DNA from: Larkinella sp. C7
Lineage (GTDB): Bacteria; Bacteroidota; Bacteroidia; Cytophagales; Spirosomataceae
Length of the DNA stretch: 64,000 bases
Direction of reading: 5' to 3'
Assembly: GCF_006149005.1 (NCBI RefSeq)
Contig: NZ_VBSL01000003.1
Coordinates: forward strand, 248,001 to 312,000
Positions within the stretch are counted from its first letter, which is position 1. Each line of letters starts with the position of its first letter. Both the position numbers and the translations under genes were made by a program. This document shows, in pieces, positions 19,769 through 27,613 of this stretch. The notes beneath the pieces are model-generated. The model did not search any database, was not told the origin of the DNA, and was given only the letters and a program-made list of their open reading frames with translations.

Positions 19769-20092
19769 GCTTTGCAAAATATTGAACCATACAGGAAGAT
19801 CGTAATCAATCGCCGTTGTCGTGGGTTGATCATGAATCGCTTGTATAAAGGTTATCCCGTTCCATAAGCACAATAGCTACTTTTGCTGGCAGCCAGCACT
19901 TTACAAAGTAATCCGACTGAAAAGGCGGTTTCTTCGGCCTTCGCCAGAGCATTTTTTGTTCAGCCTTCCTTATTTTCGGATAGACTCGGTGTCGCAATTT
20001 TATCTTACGGTTTCCAACCTTTCCTGTAACAACTGTGTCTTCATCCTTTAGTTAGAATACGTCCCCTTCTAAACCTATAATCTGTTCAAGCC
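19769..20092. other. Gap with no recognised gene
   Basis: 324 bp between the susCD terminator and a lipoprotein gene. I see no open frame with coding character, no RNA gene and no clear repeat. It must contain the promoter of the downstream gene, but no convincing elements were found. Confidence 0.5.
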
Positions 20093-20944
20093 ATGCCAAA
20101 ATCGCTTCGGTTTATCTTACCCCTGTGGTTTGTTCTCCTGCTTGGTGCCTGCTCGGTTCAGGACCATGTGATTCCGTCATCCGACTCCTGTCAGGTTACT
20201 GAATTTCTGGACGGCCTCGATTATTACAAATTGGCACCCGGTGAAACTGTTACAATTGGTCAGGTTGTAACCGGGCGGCTGTATACCTGGCCGGTGCTGG
20301 GCATCATCAAGATCGGTGACGATTCGTATGCTGTCGGTGGGCCTGACGCTATTACAACCTATGAGTACGATTCGCAGGGCCGGGTTAAAAGAACCGTTAA
20401 CCAAACCCCGCGTGCCTTTTCAGGGGCCACCTTTTACAATGAATACAGCTATGAACCCGGCAAGATTATCGTAACCACTATCCAGGATTTGCCCGTTCGA
20501 CCGAAACCCGACACGCTGGTCAGAACCTTACAACTGACGAGCGATGGGCTTGTGATCGACCCGAAAGTAACCTACGAAAATGGGTTCGTGGTCGAACGTC
20601 GTTACGATGCCTATTCCCAAACATATACGGTATCGAACGGAAACGTGATCAAATTCGTCGAAGGGCCTTATTATGCCGGAAGTAGCTATCTGGTCTATGA
20701 CTACAAATTTGACATCACCAAAGCCAATCCGATTCCAGCTATTTATCCGTTCAATGGCAAGTCGGATGCCAATTTGCTGACTGAATACCAAAGTAAGGAC
20801 CAGAATGGAGACACCGCCGATGTAAAGGTTCACTATCTCCACGAAGCGGAAGGCCGTGTCTACAAAGTTGATTATGTAAAAAGACCCCAGCAGCCGGATT
20901 TGCTCCTGATTGACCGTTATACACTGAATTGCCCGACATATTGA
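20093..20944 (+). CDS. Predicted lipoprotein of unknown function
   Basis: 283 residues. A lipobox (LLLGAC) ends a hydrophobic signal, so it is probably anchored in the outer or inner membrane. The rest is beta-rich and contains YD-like stretches (TTYEYDSQGRVKRTVNQ), resembling the small RHS/YD-type lipoproteins common in Cytophagales. No catalytic motif is seen. It is monocistronic, flanked by gaps of about 380 and 260 bp, and marks the transition from the pectin locus to the accessory islet. Confidence 0.8.
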   Translation: MPKSLRFILPLWFVLLLGACSVQDHVIPSSDSCQVTEFLDGLDYYKLAPGETVTIGQVVTGRLYTWPVLGIIKIGDDSYAVGGPDAITTYEYDSQGRVKRTVNQTPRAFSGATFYNEYSYEPGKIIVTTIQDLPVRPKPDTLVRTLQLTSDGLVIDPKVTYENGFVVERRYDAYSQTYTVSNGNVIKFVEGPYYAGSSYLVYDYKFDITKANPIPAIYPFNGKSDANLLTEYQSKDQNGDTADVKVHYLHEAEGRVYKVDYVKRPQQPDLLLIDRYTLNCPTY

Positions 20945-21208
20945 TGGAACATGGCCAATGGCCCGAGCGAGGTGCCCCCGGCAAAAATTATACAATAAAA
21001 TCACTCATTGCCGCACCTTGGCCGACCGTCAGGGGTGTTCAGCGCATTCATCAGTTGCGAAACGGAGGTTTATATTGACTTAAATGATTTGTTCCCCTGC
21101 TCGAAAAAAGTAAATTTGAGTCACCTAGACCTGGGCGCAGGATATTGTTTTGCAGCTTATTCCTCCTAGCTCCTTATTAAGTATTGGACGATTCTAAAAT
21201 TGGTACTA

Positions 21209-21655
21209 ATGACAGCACAAAAATCCAAAATCGGACTTGAGCTAATGATCCCATTTTCAATCCTGTTTATTGGTATTGGAAGTTTAATGGTTTACAAAGG
21301 AATCTGGGAAGGAGTCGGTATTATCATGATCATCGCCCTTTTTATTGGGCATCTGTTTATGACGACTTCCTATACAATTGACGGCCATACCATACAAATC
21401 AAATCCGGATTATTCTTTAATAAGTCACTTAAAATTGATTCCATCAGGAAGATCGTCGAAACCCGTAATCCTATTAGTTCACCTGCACTCTCGCTTGATC
21501 GAATCGAACTAATCTACAATCAATACGATAGTGTTCTTATTTCACCAATCGACAAGATGAGTTTCATTAAGGCGTTGGCCGACGTTAAGCCAGAGATTGA
21601 GGTCCACCTGAAAAGTAAAGTTCCCATCAGTCAGGAGAATCATCTTAATAAATAG
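21209..21655 (+). CDS. Small membrane protein with PH-like domain
   Basis: 148 residues from ATG 21209 (in-frame TTG at 21200 is an alternative). Two closely spaced membrane segments (about 12-30 and 35-52: PFSILFIGIGSLMVY, GIIMIIALFIGHLF) precede a beta-rich C-terminal half (TIDGHTIQIKSGLF, SIRKIVETRNP) typical of bacterial PH domains. The function is unknown. A second protein of the same layout, split by a frameshift, lies at 23307-23757. AT-rich compared with the flanking core genes. Confidence 0.75.
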   Translation: MTAQKSKIGLELMIPFSILFIGIGSLMVYKGIWEGVGIIMIIALFIGHLFMTTSYTIDGHTIQIKSGLFFNKSLKIDSIRKIVETRNPISSPALSLDRIELIYNQYDSVLISPIDKMSFIKALADVKPEIEVHLKSKVPISQENHLNK

Positions 21656-21809
21656 GCGTTGCTAGATTTTTGTCTATTACGAGCCCCTGCAAGATTTATG
21701 AATTCCATAAAACCTGGGATTAGGTAACAATTGGCTGAAGATTTGAAGTATAGAGCTTTGGTGTTCAATAGTGAAAAACAACTCGTTCTGCAAATTAAAG
21801 TCCGAAATC

Positions 21810-21851
21810 AAGTCCGGTTGACGACTTATAAAACGTCGGTTTACTGGACTT
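21810..21851. repeat. Imperfect intergenic hairpin
   Basis: AAGTCC at 21810 pairs with GGACTT at 21846, and an inner CGAC/GTCG pair lies within. It is in a gap with no gene. Weak evidence; it may be chance. Confidence 0.35.
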
Positions 21852-21932
21852 TACCGCTTGACGGATGAATCAGTTTAAGAAAGGGTCTCTTTGCAAATCA
21901 GGGTACTGAAGCTGTCACGAATACAGATCAAT

Positions 21933-22240
21933 TTACCCCTGTTCCATAATCGCCCGAATCTGCCGATGCGTTGCATTCTCCTTATCATCCCTGGCGAGTT
22001 CCAGCAGTAAAGCCAGCACCTTTTTGTAGCTGTCCCGATGCAGGGTCATAAACGCAATTCCTACCTCAAGACCGGTTCCGCTGGGTCCGGAAGACACAAC
22101 GGGTTTCTCATCGATCAGGACGTAGGCTGCAATCTTTCTCATCACTTCCGCCATGAGAGAGGCCCGTACATTCAGGGAGGCCGGTCGTTTCAGGGCGCGA
22201 CTGCTATTCCGAACCTCAAAACCGTTCCATTAATGATCAT
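21933..22240 (-). pseudogene. Frameshifted small gene of the degraded islet
   Basis: An intact 73-codon frame starts at ATG 22154, but coding-like sequence continues upstream in the same frame without an ATG (reading RALKRPASLNVRASLMAEV). It joins an ATG at 22240 (MIINGTV) if one T is restored to the T-run near 22219. The reconstructed protein is about 102 residues, helical, with no recognised domain. The ATG lies 5 bp after the stop of another gene fragment in the same direction, as in a phage or element operon. Either a decayed gene or a sequencing error in a homopolymer. Confidence 0.55.
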
Positions 22241-22245
22241 CGCGA

Positions 22246-22347
22246 TTATACGGCCTGCTGCATTGGGGTGGTGTAATCCTCGACCGGAGCCTCAATAATC
22301 GCCAGCTGACTCGTGGTGCTGGCTTCATCGCGGTCGGCCGCGGACTT
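22246..22347 (-). pseudogene. C-terminal gene remnant (33 codons)
   Basis: Open stretch ending at a TAA (22246-22248), with no start and a TAG directly upstream. Its translation looks protein-like (TSQLAIIEAPVEDYTTPMQQ). The stop is followed 5 bp later by the ATG of the frameshifted gene, an operon-like spacing, so it is probably the 3' end of a lost upstream gene. The junction at about 22349 with an oppositely oriented gene suggests rearrangement. Confidence 0.4.
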
Positions 22348-22350
22348 CTA

Positions 22351-22909
22351 ATGCTCCCGATTCAACTGACCCAGGACGAGTTTGAGCGGATCGCCGGCGA
22401 CGTGGTGGCCGGTATCGTGCAGGAAGCGTTGCAGGTGATGCAGCGCCGGGTGCAGGATGCCGGTTTTGTGCTGATGGGTGATCTGCTCCGGTCGCAGCAC
22501 CTGCAAACGGCGGTGCTGGCCAAAGACCTGTACGCCGAATTTTCGATTGGCTTTGCGGGCTACGGGCGGTTCAAAGACATGCGCAAGCTAAATGCCGCCC
22601 ATCGCGGTGATGGAAGACTTTGTTCAACAGATTGGGGTGGAGAATTTTCAGTACGTTCCCGGCTACCTCAGTGATGCCAAACGCCGGGCGATCATTCCCG
22701 ACAGCCGGGCGATCAACCGCATCGCCTGGGGAATCCGGGCCAGTATGCGGCAGCACGCCCAACTCCGGGATTCGGGCCGGAGCCGCAAAAGCCGGAACGC
22801 GTTTTACAATCCGGCGTGGGGGAAACTGATCTGCAGCACGTCGGCGAAACTGCTGGAAGCGTTGCCTGAGCCGATTATGCAGGCTATTAAGCAGCGTTTT
22901 GAGAATTAA
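22351..22909 (+). pseudogene. Frameshifted element gene of unknown function
   Basis: Frame 1 runs from ATG 22351 (PIQLTQDEFERIAGDVVAG) to about 22590 (YGRFKDMRKLN). Coding character then continues in the next frame from 22592 (MPPIAVMEDFVQQIGVENF) to the stop at 22909. Together they would encode about 186 residues. A 1-2 nt indel near 22588-22592 explains the break. The N-terminal half is helical and the C-terminal half is basic (SRKSRNAF). The composition is GC-rich, unlike the AT-rich genes that follow. A phage structural origin is possible but I recognise no family. Confidence 0.6.
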
Positions 22910-22983
22910 TATCTATAAAATAGAAGGGACGGAATGATAGAAATAGTATGATATTTGCGTACTAATTATCTTAACGCTACATT

Positions 22984-23262
22984 ATGCAACAGAATATGTT
23001 GCAGATTTTCGAAGTTGAAAGTAGATCATTTGAGATAATCGTTTCTAGTGATGTAGACCGCGATGGCCTTTGCTGGGAGCTATGGGAACATTTACTGACT
23101 GAACGTATTCTTTTGTCTGAACTCTTTAGGAATGATGGTACTAAGACAATTCAGTACACTTCTTTTAAGCATGTTATTCCGTTCGAGGTATTAGAGAAGT
23201 TTATCAAAAACTTTAACTCTGCTGGAGGTAAAGAATTTATACCCGATTTTCATGATAAATAG
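22984..23262 (+). CDS. Hypothetical protein, 92 residues
   Basis: Starts at ATG 22984 after a 74-bp gap and is AT-rich like the next two genes. The translation is acidic-amphipathic (FEVESRSFEIIVSSDVDRDG), without membrane segments or known motifs. It has the look of a small cytoplasmic partner or immunity-type protein, but nothing in the sequence proves this. It is the first gene of an AT-rich block (22.91-24.40 kb) set between GC-rich gene remnants. Confidence 0.55.
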   Translation: MQQNMLQIFEVESRSFEIIVSSDVDRDGLCWELWEHLLTERILLSELFRNDGTKTIQYTSFKHVIPFEVLEKFIKNFNSAGGKEFIPDFHDK

Positions 23263-23306
23263 TAGGGTCAGCCAAACATAAATGCACTTATATAATACTT
23301 AGACAG

Positions 23307-23474
23307 ATGATATTTAAGCAAACCTTAGGCAATCATATCAAGGCTGTTAGGTATGTATTGTTGATCATATTTGGCATAATCGGAACGGTATATTACCTTC
23401 AACTTCACTCTTCTGCCATAACCTTTGCATATTTCATTTCTGCCGCTTCATATAGACTATTACCGAAAAGATAA
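23307..23474 (+). CDS. Small membrane protein, probable 5' part of a split gene
   Basis: 55 residues from ATG 23307. One or two hydrophobic segments (YVLLIIFGIIGTVYY and AITFAYFISAAS) are followed by a basic end (YRLLPKR). It stops 7 bp before the ATG of the next frame. Removing one A from the AAAA run at 23466-23469 fuses the two frames into one protein of about 147 residues with the same layout as the protein at 21209. It is either a genuine bicistronic pair or a frameshifted single gene. Confidence 0.55.
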   Translation: MIFKQTLGNHIKAVRYVLLIIFGIIGTVYYLQLHSSAITFAYFISAASYRLLPKR

Positions 23475-23481
23475 GAACAAG

Positions 23482-23757
23482 ATGGTCACGATTTCTGACG
23501 GCTGGATTACGATAACAAATGACACCCTCAGTATTTATCGATCTCTTTCTGACATTAGTTCAATCAAGATAGTAGGATCGAAGAATATTGAGAATTTTGG
23601 GATTAAGCAACTTCCTTCAGAAAGCTATTTTTATTTTGCAATAACCTTTAATGATAAAGTGAGTGTCATCTGCATTTTTCTAATATTTCCGGATTACAAT
23701 GTGGTTAATACTGTTTTTAAGGGTAAATGGATAACAGGAGAATATAATTTTATTTAA
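23482..23757 (+). CDS. PH-like beta protein, probable 3' part of a split gene
   Basis: 91 residues from ATG 23482 (an upstream in-frame TTG at 23425 is possible). No membrane segment of its own. Beta-rich pattern (ISDGWITITNDTLSIY, SSIKIVGSKNIENFG) aligns in layout with the C-terminal half of the protein at 21209 (TIDGHTIQIKSGLF, SIRKIVETRNP). The preceding 55-codon frame supplies the membrane anchor that this half lacks, which supports the split-gene reading. Confidence 0.55.
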   Translation: MVTISDGWITITNDTLSIYRSLSDISSIKIVGSKNIENFGIKQLPSESYFYFAITFNDKVSVICIFLIFPDYNVVNTVFKGKWITGEYNFI

Positions 23758-23845
23758 TGATTTGCCTCGACGATCATTCTAACCGTTCTGTACTTATTTC
23801 CTTAATATAAAGATACTTATATAATATATTTCAGCATTGTTAATC

Positions 23846-24376
23846 ATGGGTTTTGTTCTGAAGATAAAACACTGGCAAATATTTCTAGCCACTTATGTCC
23901 CAATACTACTCATTAATTTTATTCCATTCGAAGACCCTTTTCTAGGGGCTTCCATTACCGGCTTAGCAGGAGTTTGGATATTACTATGTTTATCTACGTG
24001 GTTCTGGGTAGTTGGCAGTAACTTGTTTAGAGAGTCGAACGCATCCCATAAACTAGAATTGTTAATGTTTAAAGTCAGTCTATTTATACCCGTACTCATG
24101 ATACTATTCGCATCAATAGTAGTTGGTTCTTATTTTATTACCCCTGACAAATTATCTTATATATCCATTGATATTATTATTAATAGATTGCAAATGCTTT
24201 ATGTATTCAGTTTTATTTACTGTGCATATTTTGTAGCCAAGTACTTAAAAAGCGTTGAAAACAATAAGATCTCACAATTTGGCGAATCAGTACCAGAATT
24301 TTTATTACTTTGGATTTTTCCTATTGGTATTTTTTCAATACAAAATCGTATTAACAAAATATTTAAATCGAATTAG
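23846..24376 (+). CDS. Four-helix integral membrane protein, unknown function
   Basis: 176 residues from ATG 23846; TTG 23837 is an alternative. Hydrophobic segments lie at about 12-28, 35-56, 75-98 and 115-135, and the end has a conserved-looking tail (FGESVPEFLLLWIFPIGIF followed by QNRINKI). Orphan membrane proteins with this tail are common in Bacteroidota accessory DNA, but I know no function. AT-rich, third gene of the AT-rich block, no partner recognised. Confidence 0.65.
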   Translation: MGFVLKIKHWQIFLATYVPILLINFIPFEDPFLGASITGLAGVWILLCLSTWFWVVGSNLFRESNASHKLELLMFKVSLFIPVLMILFASIVVGSYFITPDKLSYISIDIIINRLQMLYVFSFIYCAYFVAKYLKSVENNKISQFGESVPEFLLLWIFPIGIFSIQNRINKIFKSN

Positions 24377-24401
24377 CTTTTGTTCTCAATTTTTAGTTAC
24401 A

Positions 24402-24503
24402 AAACCACTCCAGGGCGTGCATTACCTGGTGGGGTCGCTCAAAATGGAGCTGGGATCGAAAGGCGGGGTCATTCCGGGGGAAGTGGACTTGTGGCGGGTG
24501 TGA
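24402..24503 (+). pseudogene. C-terminal gene remnant, GC-rich
   Basis: About 33 codons open to a TGA at 24501, reading KPLQGVHYLVGSLKMELGS and ending GEVDLWRV. There is no start; the frame upstream runs into AT-rich DNA belonging to the previous gene. The change of base composition at about 24400 and the protein-like sequence indicate the 3' end of a gene truncated by insertion of the AT-rich block or by deletion. Confidence 0.45.
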
Positions 24504-24504
24504 G

Positions 24505-24625
24505 AAAAACAGAACAATCTTTGGGTGGTTTCCTCGCAAAGCATCCACCGGCGGTCGCTCGAGCGCCGGACCTGGTCGGTATCAACCAGGTGCAGCGGCT
24601 CACCAACCAAAGAATGTTCTGTTTT
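24505..24625. repeat. Cloverleaf-like inverted-repeat element
   Basis: Outer arms of about 23 nt (24506-24528 and 24603-24625, beginning AAAACAGAACA and sharing TCTTTGG) are inverted with two mismatches. Between them lie two internal hairpins: CCGGCG/CGCCGG (24548-24569) and ACCTGGT/ACCAGGT (24570-24591, 8-nt loop). The whole folds on paper as a stem with two side hairpins. It starts 14 bp downstream of the recombinase stop, in the intergenic space at the islet edge. It could be a recombination or transposition site, a terminator, or a structured RNA. Confidence 0.7.
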
Positions 24626-24638
24626 ATAGGAAAATCGT

Positions 24639-25910
24639 TTAAGTCCCTCTTTTCTTTTTGCCATCCTTGTCTGGCTTAGCAAACAGTTTATCAAACACGT
24701 TGATCTTTTCTTTCTTCCGCTTCTCGCTGATGTGGACGTATTTCATGGTCGTTCCAATGTCAGAATGGCCCATATAATCTTTCAGGGTTACGACATCGCC
24801 ACCCAGTTCAATAAAAATGGTTCCGAACGTGTGCCTGGCTGTATGAGTGGAAGGTTCAAATGGAATATTCAGGTATTTTCCAATTTCCTTCAAAATCCGG
24901 TTGATGTATTGCTCTGAAAAAGTTTTAAATAATTTTCCGGTCGTGGACGTGATAAATTTCTGGCAGATGGGATGAAGTGGAATCCGTACCGTCTTGTCCC
25001 AGCGACGGGTTTTATGAGGTTTTAGGACCAACCAACCATCCTGGATATTGCTATGGCCGACAGCCAGAATGTCAGAGATTCGTAGACCCGTAAAGCAACT
25101 GTATAAGTAATGTTGTAAAACCTTTTTCCAGGACTCAGTTGTAACAGGGTGATTCAATAATTTGAGAAGGGCCACTAACTCATCTTCAGTATGAGCATTC
25201 GGGAGAGGTTCAGTCGCTTTATATTTGAATTTATTGAAGGGGTTGTCGAAAACATGCTTGTCATTTTGTGCCCGATTGATGTACGTTTTGAAGTCACGCA
25301 AATTCTTTGATATGGTGATCGGGGAGTTTCCGTATAGATTTTTGCAGTAGGCTACATAGTTTTCCAGCAACTTCACGGAAAGCTGACTGAAGGGGAGGGG
25401 GACTGGAAACCGATTTTCTTCAGTTACCACAGCGTTCTGGTTTTTTCTGTTGCATTCACTTACCCAGAACGCATTTAATTTGTTGAGTGCAACCTGGTTG
25501 CAGTCGTAGGTAGCCTTTTCGATTTTCTTTCGCTTATATCGCTCTTTTGACTCCATGTCTATATATTGCAAAAAGCAATTCCGCTTCCTAAAATTGTAGT
25601 ACTCTCGCTCCAGTATCTCAATACTCAAATCTCTCCCTGCCAATCGGAACGTCTTAAAAATTTCGTTGATTTTCCCCATTTAGGTTTCAATCATCATGTT
25701 TAAATCGGCATAATCCTTATCGTCTTTTGATCGAGGCAAAAGCTTCCCTGCTGCCTTGTCGAAATAATTGGGTGGCCATGCAAGCTTTAATGGAATTCGA
25801 ACCTTAGAGCCATTGATAGCGACATAGATGTACAGTGCTGACGTGCCGTCAGTCTTCACGTAATCGTCTTTGATAATAACCTTTTTGAAAAAGTCTTGGA
25901 CGTTTCCCAT
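24639..25910 (-). pseudogene. Tyrosine recombinase/integrase with in-frame ochre codon
   Basis: From ATG 25910 the frame encodes an N-terminal arm-binding domain (76 residues; WPPNYFDKAAGKLLPRS, ending NMMIET). It then meets TAA (25680-25682) and resumes in the same frame for 346 residues (MGKINEIFKTFRLAGRDLS, SAM-like core domain, catalytic domain). Catalytic residues are all present: Arg in FTGLRISD, Lys in KPHKTRRW, HTARH, GHSD and Tyr in MKYVH. In this family the arm and core domains are one chain, so a single base change created the stop. The 346-residue part could restart at its ATG but would lack the arm domain. Confidence 0.85.
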
Positions 25911-25970
25911 TAGGAATGAATTAGGAATGAAAGGGGTTGAAAAAGAGATTAGGAATGGAATTAGGAATAA
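25909..25970. repeat. Four direct repeats ATTAGGAATGA at recombinase start
   Basis: Copies start at 25909, 25920, 25948 (last base G) and 25960 (ending AA). The first two are perfectly tandem. They lie between the recombinase start and the tRNA gene, where arm-type binding sites of tyrosine integrases are expected. That role is inferred from position and repeat spacing. Confidence 0.65.
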
Positions 25971-26005
25971 AAAAAGTGCCCATACGGCGCGTATGGGCAC
26001 TTTTT
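25971..26005 (-). terminator. Intrinsic terminator downstream of tRNA
   Basis: AAAAAGTGCCCATAC, 5-nt loop, then the perfect complement. On the minus strand it follows the tRNA by 11 bp and ends in a run of T's, so it should end the tRNA transcript. The A/T flanks make it work in both directions. Confidence 0.85.
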
Positions 26006-26016
26006 GACTTGTTTCG

Positions 26017-26090
26017 TGGGCCCACTTGGAATCGAACCAAGCACCTACTGATTATGAGTCAGTTGCTCTAACCGAATGAGCTATAGGCCC
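26017..26090 (-). tRNA. tRNA with CAU anticodon (elongator Met or Ile2)
   Basis: 74 nt, no encoded CCA. The acceptor stem is GGGCCTA/TGGGCCC with one G-T pair, the D arm is GCTC/GAGC, the anticodon stem ACTGA/TCAGT encloses CTCATAA, and the T arm is CTTGG/CCAAG with TTCGATT. The CAT anticodon means elongator tRNA-Met or lysidine-modified tRNA-Ile2; identity elements cannot be separated by eye. It is not an initiator type. The adjacent recombinase suggests that this tRNA is, or was, an integration target. Confidence 0.93.
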
Positions 26091-26264
26091 GCACCGGAAA
26101 ACCGGGGCTCCGACCCTGGGGCAAAGCGTCTGCAAATATACAAAAATCGACTTCCGCTTCAAATCGTAACCACAAAAGTCGCCCAATTGGATGGTCTCGC
26201 TGGCGTTGTGCAACACTCTACTCCATTTTGGCGTATATTTGTCTGAAAACCGGTCCCATTCCAG

Positions 26265-27539
26265 TTGGCTTCCCAGAACAAAAAAAAGATCCTGAATGAC
26301 CCCGTCTACGGGTTTATTACCATCCCGAACGAGTTGACGTTCGATCTGGTCGAACACCCGTATTTTCAGCGGCTCCGGCGGATCAAGCAACTGGGACTGT
26401 CGGAACTGGTGTATCCCGGGGCCTTGCACACCCGGTTTCACCACGCCCTGGGCGCCATGCACCTGATGGGGCAGGCCATCCAGACCCTGCGCGGCAAAGG
26501 CCACCGGATTTCGGAACCGGAATGCGATGCCGCCCAAATCGCCATTCTGCTGCACGACATTGGCCACGGGCCGTTTTCCCACGTCCTGGAATACACCATC
26601 CTGCAAGGCATTCCGCACGAGCGCCTGTCGTTGCTGCTGATGGAAGACCTGAACCGGCAATTCAACGGTGGCCTGTCGATTGCCATTCAGATGTTTGAGG
26701 GAACCTATCCCCGGCCGTTTTTCCACCAGTTGATTTCCAGTCAGTTGGACATGGATCGGATGGATTACCTCAACCGCGATTGTTTCTACACGGGCGTGGC
26801 CGAAGGAACCATCGGCGCGGATCGCATCATCAAAATGCTCGACCTCGTCGACGACCATCTGGTGGTGGAAGCCAAGGGGATTCTGAGCATCGAAAACTTT
26901 CTGAGTTCCCGGCGGCTCATGTACTGGCAGGTGTATCTGCACAAAACGTCGCTCTGCGCCGAATCGATGCTGGTGCAGATTATCCGACGGGCGCGGTTTT
27001 TGCTTACACAAACCGGGTCGGGTCAGGACCGCGAAACGGCGGTTTTTACGACCCCCGCCCTGCACACGTTTCTGTCAAAACCGATCACGATGGAAGACTT
27101 TCAACAGAATCCGGACTATTTGAACGCGTTTACGCAACTGGACGATTACGACATCTGGACGTCGGTCAAATTCTGGAGCCGACATCCCGACCGGGTTTTG
27201 TCTACGCTGTGCCAGATGCTGCTCGACCGGCGGCTGTTTAAAATCATTCTGTCGGATCAGCCTTTTGCCGGGGATCTGGTACGTGAAATTGAGCAGCAAT
27301 TGCTGGAAGCCGGAATTCAGCAGGACGAATTGTCCTATTTTCTGGTCGAAGGCGTTGCCACTAATTCAGCCTATTTACCGTCTATCGATAATATAAATAT
27401 CAAGCTGAAAGATGATCGTATTATTGACATTGCCGATGCGTCCGATCTGCCCGGTATTAAAGCCCTGACCAATATGGTCAGGCGATACTACCTCTGCTGG
27501 GCGAAAAACCTGACCCAGCAACCGGTTCGGTTGGTATAG
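26265..27539 (+). CDS. HD-domain phosphohydrolase (SAMHD1/dNTPase-like)
   Basis: 424 residues from a TTG start at 26265; no in-frame ATG fits the conserved opening [18 protein letters not shown] motifs are present: H in [13 protein letters not shown], the HD pair in [12 protein letters not shown], and the downstream Asp in [13 protein letters not shown]. Family members are metal-dependent phosphohydrolases acting on nucleotides. In Bacteroidota this gene commonly precedes the lpxD-lpxC/fabZ-lpxA cluster, as here (75-bp gap), which suggests co-regulation with envelope synthesis. The exact substrate is unknown. Confidence 0.9.
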   Translation: MASQNKKKILNDPVYGFITIPNELTFDLVEHPYFQRLRRIKQLGLSELVYPGALHTRFHHALGAMHLMGQAIQTLRGKGHRISEPECDAAQIAILLHDIGHGPFSHVLEYTILQGIPHERLSLLLMEDLNRQFNGGLSIAIQMFEGTYPRPFFHQLISSQLDMDRMDYLNRDCFYTGVAEGTIGADRIIKMLDLVDDHLVVEAKGILSIENFLSSRRLMYWQVYLHKTSLCAESMLVQIIRRARFLLTQTGSGQDRETAVFTTPALHTFLSKPITMEDFQQNPDYLNAFTQLDDYDIWTSVKFWSRHPDRVLSTLCQMLLDRRLFKIILSDQPFAGDLVREIEQQLLEAGIQQDELSYFLVEGVATNSAYLPSIDNINIKLKDDRIIDIADASDLPGIKALTNMVRRYYLCWAKNLTQQPVRLV

Positions 27540-27613
27540 TTCAATTTGTTCTCTACCTTAGCGGCACAAATATCCGAGTCTTACATAGCCCCAACGACGA
27601 CGACGTCAACTCT

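Noticed and set aside
20945-22350. Second copy of the tRNA 3' end marking the other attachment site
   Set aside because: Looked for the TGGGCCCACTTGG core and the ATTAGGAATGA repeat; none seen on this side, so no element boundaries are claimed.
24255-24679. Short plus- and minus-strand frames crossing the cloverleaf repeat
   Set aside because: They translate the inverted repeats; only the GC-rich C-terminal remnant at 24402-24503 looks protein-like.
26052-27065. 337-codon minus-strand frame over the HD gene and the tRNA
   Set aside because: Runs through a tRNA gene and opposes a recognisable HD phosphohydrolase.
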